Below the pieces are notes generated by a model, which saw only the letters and a program-made list of their open reading frames with translations, ran no database searches and was not told the origin of the DNA. From contig OX638350.1 in the NCBI GenBank assembly GCA_951813325.1, positions 1,041,029 through 1,105,028 on the forward strand: DNA of 64,000 nucleotides, read 5' to 3'. This document shows positions 28,800 to 38,702 of the stretch, piece by piece. Origin of the DNA: an uncultured Acidimicrobiales bacterium (GTDB lineage: Bacteria; Actinomycetota; Acidimicrobiia; Acidimicrobiales; Bin134). Positions within the stretch are counted from its first letter, which is position 1, and each line of letters begins with the position of its first letter. The position numbers were made by a program, and so were the translations under genes.

Positions 28800-31268
28800 T
28801 TGGTTGCTGGTGTTGACAATGGTACGTTTGTTGCCGTTGTGGCTTCCAAAACCGCTCGCAAATCCCCTGCCAAGCCCAGCGCAAAGTCCAAACCCAAAGC
28901 CGGTGCTCAGTCTGACAGTCGACTAAAGCAAGCAGCGGCCGCGGTCTGGGCCCGTCACCGGGCCGATATTGTTGCGGTGGGGCTCATCCTCGCCGGTCTG
29001 GTCGCGGCTTGCAGCCTATGGGCAGAAGTGGCTGGCCCGTTCGGCAAGGGGCTCCGGATTGTGCTCGGCGCGCTGATCGGGACGGCGCGGGCCGCAGTGC
29101 CGATCATGCTGGTGGCTACAGGGATCGTCCTGCTGCGGGGTCCACGCTCGGACGACGAGAACACCGAGATCCCCCCAGGCGCTTTCGACAAGAACCCCTA
29201 CACCGATCCGGCCCGGGCCGATTTGGTGCTGGCCGTTCGCCTCGCCATCGGCACCGCCTTGACTCTTCTGTCGATAACCGGCCTGTTGCATATAGCAATT
29301 GATCGACCGGGCATCGAAGACTTGGACGGGCTGATGGATTCCGGCGGTGCTCTGGGATTGGCATTTGGAGGCACGCTGGCCGCGGTCATGGGCACCTGGG
29401 GAGCGAGCCTGGTTGTGGGGGCGTTCGGGCTGTTGGGATCGGTGGTGCTCACCCGGGTGTCGCTGCGAGCCTGGGCCCGCCGGGTGGACGGTGCCAAGAT
29501 CAAGGTTGCCCTCGGCCGGTTCCTCCACTTGTTGACCGGCGCCGATCAGCCTCCGCCTGCGCCCGAAGATCGGCATGGCGGCGTCGGGGAGCTGGGGCCG
29601 TCAACTGAATCGTCCCCCGCCGAAGTGGTTTTTTCCGCCCCACTGCCTGAGCCGGAACTCAAGTCTGGTGCTGCGCATCCTCCGCCGGCGCCTGAGCCGG
29701 CGCCTGGCCCAGAACCACCCGATCCAGAACCAGTGTGGGAGGCGCCGGCCATCGTCGGCGACAAGTCTCCCCGGCCATCGAAGTGGAAGCTGCCCCCGCT
29801 CAAGCTGCTGAGCGGGTCCGATCCCCAGCAGGTCAACCAGGAAGAGGCCTCCCGGAGGGGTGCCGCATTGGAGCAGGCCTTGGCCGCCCACGACGTGGAC
29901 ACCAAGTTGGTGGGCATGGTGATCGGCCCCACGGTGACCCGCTACGAGCTGGAGTTGGCCCCAGGGGTGAAGGTCAGCCGGGTAACCAGCCTGAGCAAGG
30001 ACATCGCCTACGCCATGGCCTCCCCTGATGTCCGCATCCTGGCCCCGATACCTGGACGCCAAGCCATCGGCGTAGAGGTGCCCAACCGCGACCGGCAAGT
30101 GGTGTCGCTGGGCGGAATTCTGTCGTCGGCTGAGGCTCGCAAGGCCGCCCATCCCCTCGAGGTGGCCATCGGGAGGGACATCAACGCCAAGCCGGTGATG
30201 ATGGACCTGACCCGGATGCCCCACATCCTGATTGCCGGGGCCACCGGGGCGGGCAAGTCCTCATGCATCAACTCCATGATCACCTCGGTGCTCATGCGCT
30301 CCACACCCGACCAGGTTCGCATGATCTTGGTCGATCCCAAGATGGTGGAGATGGCCCAGTACACCCATGTGCCCCACCTGCTCACCCAGCCGGTGACCGA
30401 CCCCAAAAAGGCGGCCAACGCATTGGCCTGGGCGTGCCGGGAGATGGACCGCCGCTACGAGGTCTTGGCCTCTGTGGGCGTCCGCGATATCGACGGTTAC
30501 AACGATGCCTGCGACCGCGGCGCGTTTGACAACGACCGCAATTTGGGGATCGACGATTCCGAGTCCAAAGAGCGGATGCCGCTCATTCTGGTGGTGGTGG
30601 ACGAATTATCCGATCTGATGATGGTGGCTCCCCGCGATGTGGAGGACTCCATCTGCCGGATCGCCCAGAAGGCCCGGGCCGTGGGCATCCACCTGGTAAT
30701 CGCCACCCAGCGGCCGTCCATCAACGTGATAACCGGGGTTATCAAGGCCAATATCCCGGCCCGGCTGGCTTTTGCCGTGTCCAGCCAGACCGACAGCCGG
30801 GTGATTCTCGATCAGCAGGGCGCCGAGCGCCTGGTAGGCCGGGGTGACATGCTGCTGATCAGCGCCAGCTCTACCTCCGCCCAGCGCATCCAGGGTGCCT
30901 GGGTGACCGAGGGGGAGGTCCGCAGCGTGGTGGCCGCCTGGCGCCGCCAGGCCGCGGCCATGGGACACAACAGCGACAGTCTGTCGGTGGCCACCGACGG
31001 GGGAGACGGCGACGACGATCCGCTGGCCCCTGCTCCGTCGGCCGCCTCCGCTGGTGGAGGCGACGATGACGACGAACTCTTGGCCCAGGCGATGAGGCTG
31101 GTGGTTGAGAGCCAGTTGGGCTCCACATCGATGCTCCAGCGCAAGCTCCGGGTGGGGTTCGCCCGTGCCGGCCGGCTGATGGATCTGTTAGAGCAGCGGG
31201 GAGTGGTCGGCCCATCTGAGGGTTCGAAGGCCCGGGAGGTGCTGATGAGCCCCGACGAGCTCCCCTGA
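28800..31268 (+). CDS. ftsK: DNA translocase FtsK/SpoIIIE
   Basis: Septal DNA pump, 822 residues. The basic N-terminus (KTARKSPAKPSAKSKPKA) precedes four transmembrane segments between about residues 55 and 220. A Pro-rich linker (about 245-330) follows, then the alpha/beta motor with Walker A GATGAGKSS and Walker B ILVVVDELSDLM. The C-terminal gamma winged helix has SMLQRKLRVGFARAGRLMDLLEQ, which reads KOPS sites. Start 28800 (TTG) is uncertain; GTG 28839 is an alternative. Together with the xerC-like gene at the left edge it covers chromosome dimer resolution. Confidence 0.94.
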   Translation: MVAGVDNGTFVAVVASKTARKSPAKPSAKSKPKAGAQSDSRLKQAAAAVWARHRADIVAVGLILAGLVAACSLWAEVAGPFGKGLRIVLGALIGTARAAVPIMLVATGIVLLRGPRSDDENTEIPPGAFDKNPYTDPARADLVLAVRLAIGTALTLLSITGLLHIAIDRPGIEDLDGLMDSGGALGLAFGGTLAAVMGTWGASLVVGAFGLLGSVVLTRVSLRAWARRVDGAKIKVALGRFLHLLTGADQPPPAPEDRHGGVGELGPSTESSPAEVVFSAPLPEPELKSGAAHPPPAPEPAPGPEPPDPEPVWEAPAIVGDKSPRPSKWKLPPLKLLSGSDPQQVNQEEASRRGAALEQALAAHDVDTKLVGMVIGPTVTRYELELAPGVKVSRVTSLSKDIAYAMASPDVRILAPIPGRQAIGVEVPNRDRQVVSLGGILSSAEARKAAHPLEVAIGRDINAKPVMMDLTRMPHILIAGATGAGKSSCINSMITSVLMRSTPDQVRMILVDPKMVEMAQYTHVPHLLTQPVTDPKKAANALAWACREMDRRYEVLASVGVRDIDGYNDACDRGAFDNDRNLGIDDSESKERMPLILVVVDELSDLMMVAPRDVEDSICRIAQKARAVGIHLVIATQRPSINVITGVIKANIPARLAFAVSSQTDSRVILDQQGAERLVGRGDMLLISASSTSAQRIQGAWVTEGEVRSVVAAWRRQAAAMGHNSDSLSVATDGGDGDDDPLAPAPSAASAGGGDDDDELLAQAMRLVVESQLGSTSMLQRKLRVGFARAGRLMDLLEQRGVVGPSEGSKAREVLMSPDELP

Positions 31269-31301
31269 TTCAAGGTTCCCGAGCATCGGTAGTCTCCTCT
31301 T

Positions 31302-32360
31302 GTGACATTGGCAGTGGTCTTCCTGGCGGGGGGCCTCATTGTGCTGGCGGTGGGCGCCGACCAGCTGGTGATCGGGGCGTCCCGGCTGGCATTCGCCCGG
31401 GGCATCTCGCCGATCGTGATCGGGGCGCTGGTCATCGGCTTTGGCACCAGCGCCCCCGAGATGCTGGTGTCGGGCCTGGCCGCCGCCGACGGCGACGTCG
31501 ACTTGGGGGTTGGCAACATCGTCGGCTCCAACGTCGCCAACCTGAGCCTGGTCTTGGGCTTCTCCGCACTGGTGGCCGCGGTGGCCGTCGGGGGCCGCTA
31601 CATCAAAGTGGCCGACAGCACACTGTGGCGGGAGGGTGTGGTGTCGTTGGGTGCCGCGCTCTTGTTTTGGATTCTGGTTCAAGACGGGTTCGAGCGCTGG
31701 GAGGGCTTGGTGTTGCTGGCCGCCTTCGTGGTGGCCATGACCGTTATCTTGTGGCGGCCGGCCCATATTGCCAGCACGGCCGATGTCGTCCACAGCGACA
31801 AGCCGATCAGCCAGCCCGCCGAGTTGGTGCGCACCGTGGCGGGGTTGGCGGCCACGGCGTTCGGCGCTCAGCTGGCGGTAGTGGGTGCGGTGGACATCGC
31901 CCGCGAGGTCGGGTTGGGCTCCGGATTCGTAGGGCTCTCGCTGGTGGCGTTCGGCACCTCGCTGCCCGAGCTGATCACCGGGGTGCAGGCCGCCCGCCGA
32001 GGCGAGGCCGATCTTCTGGTGGGCAACATTTTGGGCTCCAACACGTTCAACAGCCTGCTGGTGAGCGCGGTGGTGGCGCTGGTCGGCCCCGGTCCGCTGG
32101 TCGACGGGAACCTGTCCGGTTTGGCGGTGTGGATCATGGTGGGCATCTCCGTCAGCGCCTGGCTGCTCATGTTCCGGGGGAAGGGCTTGGAGCGATGGTG
32201 GGAGGGAGCGTTCCTGCTGGCTGTCTACCTGGTGTCGCTGCCGTTCTTGATTTCCGAGGACCCGGGTGATGCCGAAGAGGGTGCCCCGGGTTCGACCGCG
32301 ATCGTCGTGGTAGCGCAGTCGGACTCAGACGCTGATGGTTTGATGTCCTTCTCCGCATAA
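31302..32360 (+). CDS. calcium/sodium antiporter family protein
   Basis: Inner-membrane cation exchanger of the CaCA family (YrbG-like). It has about ten hydrophobic segments and two inverted-topology repeats with the signature motifs GFGTSAPEMLVSGLAA...GNIVGSNVANL and AFGTSLPELITGVQAA...GNILGSNTFNS. These conserved glutamates and asparagines form the ion site in the family. Length 352 residues, GTG start. Ion specificity is not determinable. Confidence 0.88.
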   Translation: MTLAVVFLAGGLIVLAVGADQLVIGASRLAFARGISPIVIGALVIGFGTSAPEMLVSGLAAADGDVDLGVGNIVGSNVANLSLVLGFSALVAAVAVGGRYIKVADSTLWREGVVSLGAALLFWILVQDGFERWEGLVLLAAFVVAMTVILWRPAHIASTADVVHSDKPISQPAELVRTVAGLAATAFGAQLAVVGAVDIAREVGLGSGFVGLSLVAFGTSLPELITGVQAARRGEADLLVGNILGSNTFNSLLVSAVVALVGPGPLVDGNLSGLAVWIMVGISVSAWLLMFRGKGLERWWEGAFLLAVYLVSLPFLISEDPGDAEEGAPGSTAIVVVAQSDSDADGLMSFSA

Positions 32361-32367
32361 TCTGAGC

Positions 32368-33633
32368 ATGGTGCGCCGGTTTTGGGTAGAGACGCTGGGA
32401 TGTCCCAAGAACCAGGTGGATTCCGACAAGATCACGGGTCTGCTGGTTCGAGATGGGATGGCCGCCGCGGAGGCACCCGAAGAGGCCGATCTGGTGGTGG
32501 TGAACACGTGTGCCTTCATCGAGGAGGCCCGCCAGGAGTCGGTGGACACGGTGCTGGCGCTGCGCTCGACCGCGGCCGAGGCCGAACTGGTGGTCACCGG
32601 GTGCATGGCCGAGCGCTACGGAGCGGAGCTGGCCGAGGCTCTGCCTGAGGCTGACCGGGTTGCCGGGTTCGGCGTGCCGGTCAGCCTCGAGGCGAAGCCT
32701 TCGGCTTCTTCTCCATCAGCAGTGGAGCCTCCCTCCTTTGACCTGCTGAACTTGTCCCGACCGCCCGGTGAAGCGCCGTGGGCCTACGTTAAGATCGCCG
32801 AGGGCTGCGACCGGCGCTGCGGGTACTGCGCCATTCCCAGCTTCCGGGGTCCGCAGCGCTCCCGGTCGGCCGAGGCCATCGTGGCCGAGGTGGAGGGCCT
32901 CGGGGTGCGGGAGGCGGTGCTGGTGGCCCAAGACCTGGCCTCTTACGGGCGCGACCAGGGCCAGGGGCCGCGGGGCATCATCCCGCTGGTGGAGTCGCTG
33001 CGCCACCGAGTCGACTGGGTGCGCCTGCTGTACCTGTACCCGTCCGACCTCACCGACCCTCTCATCGACGCCATCTGCGCTACCGGCGTGCCCTACTTCG
33101 ACCTGTCGTTGCAGCACGTGTCCCGGCCGCTTTTGACCCGGATGCGCCGTTGGGGCGACGGCGACCGATTCGCGGCCCGCATCGCGGACATCCGCCAGCG
33201 CCAGCCCGAGGCCGTCTTCCGGTCGAACTTCATCGTGGGCTATCCCGGTGAGACCGAGGCCGACCACGATGCCCTGCTTGATTTCGTGGCTGACGTGGGC
33301 CTGGACTGGTGTGGGTTCTTCATCTACTCCGCGGAGGCCGGCACTTACGCCACCACATTGGGTGGGGAAATTCCTGCGGAGTTGGCTGCCGAGCGCCGCC
33401 GAGAGTTGGCCGAGACCCAAGACGGGATCACCGCAGCCAAGCGTGACCAACTCATCGGCCGCGAGGTCGAAGTTCTGGTGGACACCCCCGGTATTGCCCG
33501 CACCTACCGAGAAGCCCCGGAGATCGACGGGATCATCTCCGTACCCGACCACCTGGCGGTCGGGCGTTTCCACACTGTGCGGGTAATAGACGCCATGGGT
33601 CCCGATTTGACGGCTGAGGCGGTGCTTCCATGA
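32368..33633 (+). CDS. rimO: ribosomal protein S12 methylthiotransferase
   Basis: Radical-SAM methylthiotransferase that modifies an aspartate of S12. N-terminal UPF0004 domain with LGCPKNQVDSD and NTCAFIEEARQESV and VTGCMAERY (three cluster cysteines), then the radical-SAM CxxxCxxC in GCDRRCGYCAIPSFRG, and a C-terminal TRAM domain. The LGCPKN motif and IEEA support RimO over MiaB. Length 421. Its stop overlaps the ATG of pgsA. Confidence 0.94.
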   Translation: MVRRFWVETLGCPKNQVDSDKITGLLVRDGMAAAEAPEEADLVVVNTCAFIEEARQESVDTVLALRSTAAEAELVVTGCMAERYGAELAEALPEADRVAGFGVPVSLEAKPSASSPSAVEPPSFDLLNLSRPPGEAPWAYVKIAEGCDRRCGYCAIPSFRGPQRSRSAEAIVAEVEGLGVREAVLVAQDLASYGRDQGQGPRGIIPLVESLRHRVDWVRLLYLYPSDLTDPLIDAICATGVPYFDLSLQHVSRPLLTRMRRWGDGDRFAARIADIRQRQPEAVFRSNFIVGYPGETEADHDALLDFVADVGLDWCGFFIYSAEAGTYATTLGGEIPAELAAERRRELAETQDGITAAKRDQLIGREVEVLVDTPGIARTYREAPEIDGIISVPDHLAVGRFHTVRVIDAMGPDLTAEAVLP

Positions 33634-34211
33634 GCCAGGTTGAGGCATATTCCTGGGCCGATCTGCGGTTGACGGCCAACCTCATCACATTGGGGCGCAT
33701 CGTGGCATCACCCGTGCTGTTCGCGCTGATTCTGGCCGCGTCCGACAGCCGGGGAACTTCGTGGTCTGTGTTGGCTGTGGGTCTGGTGCTGGGGGCCAGC
33801 GACTATTACGACGGCTGGGTAGCCCGGTCATCCGGCAGCGTCAGCCGCTGGGGGGCCTTCTTGGATCCGCTGGCCGACAAGGTGATGATCCTCGGGGCCT
33901 CCTGGTGCTTTGTCGTGGTAGACCGGTTGTTCTGGATTCCGGTGCTGATCATCTCGGTGCGAGAATTGCTGGTGAGCGCGGTTCGGACCCGGTGGGCTCG
34001 AGAGGGTCTGTCGCTTCCCGCTCGCCTTTTGGCCAAGTACAAGACGCTGTTGCAGGGCGTAGCTCTTATCGTCGCCGCTCTGCCTCCCCTGGAGGAGCGC
34101 GACTGGGCCCCGTCGCTGGCTATCTGGCTGGCCGTGGCGCTCACCCTCTACACCGGCTGGCGTTACTGGGCCGACGGCCGTGCCGGCGCCATTGCCGCAA
34201 TTGACGGCTAG
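33630..34211 (+). CDS. pgsA: CDP-diacylglycerol-glycerol-3-phosphate 3-phosphatidyltransferase
   Basis: CDP-alcohol phosphatidyltransferase making phosphatidylglycerophosphate. The family motif is present as DYYDGWVARSSGSVSRWGAF followed by LDPLADK (four metal-binding aspartates). Several membrane helices, 193 residues. ATGA overlap with rimO; followed by cinA as in many Gram-positives (rimO-pgsA-cinA-recA), although here recA is 3.4 kb further on, after an accessory island. Confidence 0.92.
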   Translation: MSQVEAYSWADLRLTANLITLGRIVASPVLFALILAASDSRGTSWSVLAVGLVLGASDYYDGWVARSSGSVSRWGAFLDPLADKVMILGASWCFVVVDRLFWIPVLIISVRELLVSAVRTRWAREGLSLPARLLAKYKTLLQGVALIVAALPPLEERDWAPSLAIWLAVALTLYTGWRYWADGRAGAIAAIDG

Positions 34212-34248
34212 CTGCTGTATCTGACGGACGGACCACTAGCCTCCGGGC

Positions 34249-35487
34249 GTGAACTGTGAAGTAATCGCTGTGGGAACCGAGCTTTTGCTCGGCCAGATTG
34301 TCGACACCAACTCGTCGTGGATCGGCGAGCAGCTGGCGCTGGCCGGCATCGACTCGCACCACCAAGTCAAGGTGGGCGACAACTTCCAGCGCATGCGGGC
34401 CGTGCTGGGCCAAGCCCTGGAGCGCAGCGACTCGGTCATCGTGTGCGGCGGGCTCGGTCCCACTCAAGACGACATCACCCGGAACGTGATCGCCGCCACC
34501 TTGGGGGTGGAACTGGTACGGCGCGATGACATCGCGGAGCGCATCTCGACCGTCTTCGGAGGCCGGGGACGGCCCATGCCGGCGAACAACCTGCGCCAGG
34601 CCGACATGCCCGACGGGGCCGAGGTGCTGCCAGTGATGCCCGGAACCGCTGCCGGCTTCAAGATAGAGAGCGGCGGCAAGGCGGTGTACGCCGTGCCCGG
34701 CGTGCCCTGGGAGATGCAGCAGATGGTGAGGGAGTGCGTGCTTGCCGATCTCAAGGCGCGAGCCGGGATCACCGCAGTGATCAAGAGCCTCACGCTGCGC
34801 ACCTGGGGCGACTCCGAATCCGGCCTGGCCGAGAAGCTGCACGGGGAGATCGAGCGGTTGGACGAAGTTGGCGGGTGCACTATCGCCTTTCTGGCCTCGG
34901 GCATGGAGGGTCTCAAGGTGAGGCTTACCGCCAAGGCTTCCAGCGAGGTTGAGGTGGATGAGATCTTGGCCAACGAGGAGCAGATTGTGCGAGGCATCAT
35001 CGGCGACATCGTGTTCGGGGTGGACGACGAGACCATGGAATCCGCCGTGCTCGACGCCCTGCGCAGCCGGGGATGGACGCTAGCGCTGGCCGAGTCTCTT
35101 ACCGGTGGGCTGATCGGCTCCCGGCTCACCGCCGTACCCGGAGCCAGCGACGTGTTCCGGGGCGGGCTGGTGTCCTACGCCAGCGACGTGAAGTTCGACC
35201 TGCTAGATGTGCCCGAGGGCCCGGTGGTGAGCGAGGAGGCGGTAGCTGCCATGGCCCACGGCGCCGCCAAGCTCTTGGGTGCCGACTGCGCCATCGCCGT
35301 CACCGGCGTGGCCGGCCCCGACCCCCTCGATGGCCAAGACCCCGGCACCGTGTGGATGGCCACTCTGGTCAACGGCGAGGTGGAGGCCACCCGGGTCAAG
35401 TTCCCCTTCGACCGCGAGCGCACCCGCCAATTCACCACCGTCTCCATCCTCAACAACCTCCGCGTAAGGGTTCTGGCCGCGAAGTAG
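34249..35487 (+). CDS. cinA: CinA-family nicotinamide-nucleotide amidohydrolase/pyrophosphatase
   Basis: Two-domain CinA: an N-terminal MoCF-like (COG1058) domain with CEVIAVGTELLLGQIVDTN and CGGLGPTQDDITRN, and a C-terminal PncC amidase domain with LALAESLTGGLIGSRLT, GGLVSYASDVK and AVTGVAGPDPLDGQ. It recycles NMN and cleaves ADP-ribose in studied members. Length 412, GTG start. It closes the conserved block before the accessory island. Confidence 0.94.
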   Translation: MNCEVIAVGTELLLGQIVDTNSSWIGEQLALAGIDSHHQVKVGDNFQRMRAVLGQALERSDSVIVCGGLGPTQDDITRNVIAATLGVELVRRDDIAERISTVFGGRGRPMPANNLRQADMPDGAEVLPVMPGTAAGFKIESGGKAVYAVPGVPWEMQQMVRECVLADLKARAGITAVIKSLTLRTWGDSESGLAEKLHGEIERLDEVGGCTIAFLASGMEGLKVRLTAKASSEVEVDEILANEEQIVRGIIGDIVFGVDDETMESAVLDALRSRGWTLALAESLTGGLIGSRLTAVPGASDVFRGGLVSYASDVKFDLLDVPEGPVVSEEAVAAMAHGAAKLLGADCAIAVTGVAGPDPLDGQDPGTVWMATLVNGEVEATRVKFPFDRERTRQFTTVSILNNLRVRVLAAK

Positions 35488-35525
35488 ATGTCCTGAGGAC
35501 GGTCAATTGCCATGTTCTTGGCTTC

Positions 35526-35546
35526 TTAGCCGCCATTTTAGTGGCG
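35526..35546. other. small inverted repeat upstream of the DUF4143 ATPase
   Basis: CCGCCA and TGGCGG flank TTTTAG about 35 bases before the ATPase start, an operator-like or short stem-loop signal in an otherwise short gap. No clear promoter was identified. Confidence 0.35.
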
Positions 35547-35579
35547 GATAGTGTACCTGATACTTGATTGGGAGGCTTC

Positions 35580-36859
35580 ATGGCGGCTGACGGCATCGCA
35601 CCCGATGAGTACTTGCCGCGCGTTGTTGACGAGGAGATGCAACGGGCGCTTAGCACGATGCCCGCCGTGTTGGTCGAGGGTCCTCGTGCTTGCGGCAAGA
35701 CGTGGACTGGACGCCAGTTTGCCAAGAGCGCTGTCTACTTAGACCACAGGGTGAGCGCCGCGCTGGAAGCGGGGATGGATCCGGCATCGATTCTTGAAGG
35801 GGAAGCGCCTCGACTGCTGGATGAATGGCAGCTTGCCCCTGGAGTGTGGAATCCGATGCGCCGAGCTTGCGACCACCGAGGTGTGAGGGGCCAGTTTATC
35901 TTGACGGGCTCTGCCGACCCGCCGGACGACATCACCCGGCATTCGGGAGCGGGAAGGACCATGCGGGTCAGGATGCGGCCGATGAGCCTGTATGAGAGCG
36001 GAGAGTCAGACGGTGGTGTGTCGCTGGGGCAACTCCTCGAGGGCGGCGATTGCGCTGCCTCCGACGCTGGCCGGTCATTGGGCGAAGTACTGGAGCTGGC
36101 TTGCCGTGGTGGGTGGCCCCAGCTGCTTGACGCCGACTCGGCCACCGCTGGCGATGCGGCCCGTGCTTACTTGCAAGAGATCAGCCGTACCGACATTTCC
36201 AGGGTTGACGGTACCGAGCGAGATCCGGTGCGGGTGCAGAGGCTCATCGTGTCGTTGGCCCGCAACGTCGCTACCGAAGCAAGACGCACGGTACTGCCGC
36301 AGACACGGCAGCCGCGGGCGATGCTCCCTTGGAGCGCCGCACAGTTGCCGGCTATCTGGAGGCGTTGTCGCGGCTATTCGTGTTGGAGGAGGTGCCGGCC
36401 TGGAGGCCCCACATCGCCTCTCGGGCCCAGGCGCGCCGGAGTCCGAAGATCCAGCCGGCCGATCCATCCCTCACTGCGGCTGCACTGGAGGTCGAAGTCG
36501 ATGGATTGTTGCACGACTTGGCTGTCGCAGGCCGACTGTTCGAGTCGATGGTGATGCGCGACCTCCTCGTCTGCACCCAAGCCAACCGCTGCTCGCTATC
36601 GCACTACCGAGATAGCGACAACCTTGAGATTGATCTGATCGTTGCCCATCCCGACGGGAGATGGATCGCCGCAGAGGTCAAGCTCGGCGGTGCCGCCGCA
36701 ATCGACAAGGGCGCCCAAGCACTGCGGTGCCTGCACGACAAGCTGGATCAAGCCAAGATGGGCAACCCCGTCAAACTCATGGTGATCACCGCCGGAGGAT
36801 ACGCCTACCAGCGCCCCGACGGAGTCTGCGTGGCCTCCATTACGTCCCTAGGCCCATAG
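35580..36859 (+). pseudogene. AAA ATPase with DUF4143 nuclease-like domain, frameshifted
   Basis: A single-gene P-loop ATPase of the AAA_14/DUF4143 type, often associated with mobile or toxin-antitoxin-like contexts. Seen: Walker A VEGPRACGKTWTG, Walker B RLLDEWQLAP and sensor ILTGSADPP. In the C-terminal part NLEIDLIVAHPDGRWIAAEVK fits a PD-(D/E)xK-type core. The first half (from ATG 35580, after ggagg) leaves frame near 36297: inserting one base in ctgccgc restores TVLAADTAAAGDAPLERRTV and joins the second half that ends at 36859. Either a real inactivating deletion or a sequencing indel. Confidence 0.8.
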
Positions 36860-36989
36860 CCCAACTTGTCGAACCCACCTTCCACAAGAGCGAATGTACT
36901 GCTGGATATCGTTCCCGTCCCGGTCGTGACTGAAACGAGCATCATGCTCACACCAGCCGAATGTGCCGACCAATGGGCGAAAAACAACC

Positions 36990-37440
36990 CGAAAAAAGGT
37001 GGACACATCCCTTGCCATATTGGTTGACCCGCTCGCATGCGATGAGGCGGTCGGTTTCGGCTTCGATCCACCACCCCTCGGGCTTGTACACCGAGAGGGT
37101 TGTCTTGGTGTAGACGAGGAATGCCCTCTTCATGATCTCATCGGGAAATTCGCCATCGTGGTGGTTCATCGAGATGGCCAATGCCGGGTACTCCTCAAGG
37201 CCCGGGGGAGTCTCGTCCTTGATGAAGTCCTTGCCGGTTGATCCCATCTGCCTGGAAGCGATGTCGTCAAAGAACAGGGGACTGCGCAGAGCGGTGTGAG
37301 TGGCGTCTTCGAGCTTGTTGACGACTTCCAAGCCGTCTGCCTGGGCAAGGGGCTTTTCAAGGCCGACGACGATTTCACGGCCCAGGCGAAGCGGTTGTTG
37401 GAGCGAGACAAAGAACTGCTCGAGCGCCTGGCCCGTTGAC
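36990..37440 (-). pseudogene. degraded gene remnant (unidentified)
   Basis: The 654-base gap between the DUF4143 gene and the SDR gene has no intact gene. On the minus strand an open frame reads with good amino-acid composition (FFDDIASRQMGSTG, then YPALAISMNHHDGEFPDEI and KRAFLVYTKTTLSVYKPE). It has no start or ribosome binding site and a ragged end, consistent with a truncated ATPase/helicase-like gene. A competing + strand reading ends LLERDKELLERLAR at 37439. I cannot decide with certainty which strand was coding. Confidence 0.35.
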
Positions 37441-37513
37441 CAGGTATCTCGATGTGGCTGCAACAGTGAGTTGCCTTCGATTGAGCTCGAACAATTCGGC
37501 AGTGGATTTACGC

Positions 37514-38290
37514 TTAGACCTCGGGGTTTACGACACCGGCGAGCATGCCGCCGTCGGCTATGAACTCGGCGCCGGTGCTGTAGGAGGAGTCGTCGGAGGC
37601 CAAGTAGGCGGCCAGGCGGGCGATCTCGATGGGCTGGGCGGGCCGGCCCAGCGGGACCATGGCGTAGGACGCAGCTTGGTCCTGTTCGGTGATGGTGTCG
37701 CCCAGCGTCTCGGGAGCGGTCATGGGGGTGTCCACCCCTCCGGGGTGGATGGAGTTGACCCGGATGCCGTGCCGGCCCAGTTCCAGGGCGGCGTTTTTGG
37801 TCATGCCCCGAACCGCGAACTTGGATGCGGTGTAAGCCACCGTCCCGCCGTAGCCGGCCATACCGTTGGTGGAGCTGATGTTCACGATCGATCCGCCACC
37901 GGCCTCGATCATGGCCGGGACGGTGTACTTCATGCCCAAGAACACCCCCACCTGATTGATGTTGATGACCTGCATGTAGTCGTCCAGGGAGGTGTCCACC
38001 ATGGACACCCCGAATCGGAGCACCCCGGCGTTGTTCACCAGCGCATCGGGTGCACCGTAGCGGTCGACGGTCTCGGCCACCGCCGCCTGCCACGCCTCTG
38101 GGTCGGTCACGTCCAAGGGCAGGTAGTGGACGTCGGAGCCCACATCGGCGGCCACCTCCTCGCCCAGGTCGTGGAGCACGTCGCCGAACACCACCTTGGC
38201 GCCCTCGGCGGCGAACAGCCGCACCTCGGCCTCGCCCTGGCCCCGGGCGCCGCCGGTGATGATGGCTACCTTGCCGTCGAGCCTGCCCAT
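37514..38290 (-). CDS. SDR-family NAD(P)-dependent oxidoreductase
   Basis: Classical short-chain dehydrogenase of 258 residues. Cofactor motif TGGARGQGEA (about residues 12-21), LVNNAGVLR, catalytic serine in NISSTNG, and the YTASKFAVRG Tyr-x-x-x-Lys. The ATG at 38290 is two bases past the msrB stop and is preferred over an upstream in-frame start that would overlap msrB. The pattern resembles 3-alpha/20-beta-hydroxysteroid dehydrogenase-like SDRs, but substrate is unknown. Confidence 0.87.
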   Translation of the reverse strand: MGRLDGKVAIITGGARGQGEAEVRLFAAEGAKVVFGDVLHDLGEEVAADVGSDVHYLPLDVTDPEAWQAAVAETVDRYGAPDALVNNAGVLRFGVSMVDTSLDDYMQVININQVGVFLGMKYTVPAMIEAGGGSIVNISSTNGMAGYGGTVAYTASKFAVRGMTKNAALELGRHGIRVNSIHPGGVDTPMTAPETLGDTITEQDQAASYAMVPLGRPAQPIEIARLAAYLASDDSSYSTGAEFIADGGMLAGVVNPEV

Positions 38291-38291
38291 T

Positions 38292-38702
38292 TCAGCTCTC
38301 TTCACCAGTGGCGTCGCGGTCGAGTCGCAGCGAGGCCGAGTTCATGCAGTAGCGCTCACCGGTGGGGTGGGGGCCGTCGGGGAATATGTGGCCCAGGTGG
38401 GCCCCGCACGATCCGCACACTGCCTCGGTGCGGACCATGCCGTGGCTGGCATCGGTGTGGCGGTCTACCTTGCCCTCGGCCATCTCCTGGTAGAACGACG
38501 GCCAGCCGGTGCCCGAGTCGTACTTCGTCTCCGAGGAGAACAGCACCTCGTCGCACACCCGGCAGCGGTATATGCCCTGGTCTTTGCAGTCCCAGAACTC
38601 GCCGGTGAAGGCCCGCTCGGTGCCGGCTTGCTGGGTTATGTGATACTGCTCAGCGGTCAGCCGCTGGCGCAGTTCCTCGTCGGTGAAGGTTTGTTCAGCC
38701 AT
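38292..38702 (-). CDS. msrB: peptide-methionine (R)-S-oxide reductase
   Basis: Reduces methionine-R-sulfoxide in proteins. Two zinc CxxC pairs (CRVC and CGSC), the substrate loop [10 protein letters not shown], and the catalytic cysteine in [12 protein letters not shown] are all present. About 136 residues; start is MAEQTFT (38702) or three codons upstream (38711). It is divergent from recA and probably co-transcribed with the following SDR gene. Confidence 0.94.
   Translation of the reverse strand: MAEQTFTDEELRQRLTAEQYHITQQAGTERAFTGEFWDCKDQGIYRCRVCDEVLFSSETKYDSGTGWPSFYQEMAEGKVDRHTDASHGMVRTEAVCGSCGAHLGHIFPDGPHPTGERYCMNSASLRLDRDATGEES

Noticed and set aside
36963..37241. A 92-residue + strand gene.
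   Set aside because: No ribosome binding site, composition unlike a protein, and the minus reading of the same bases is more protein-like.
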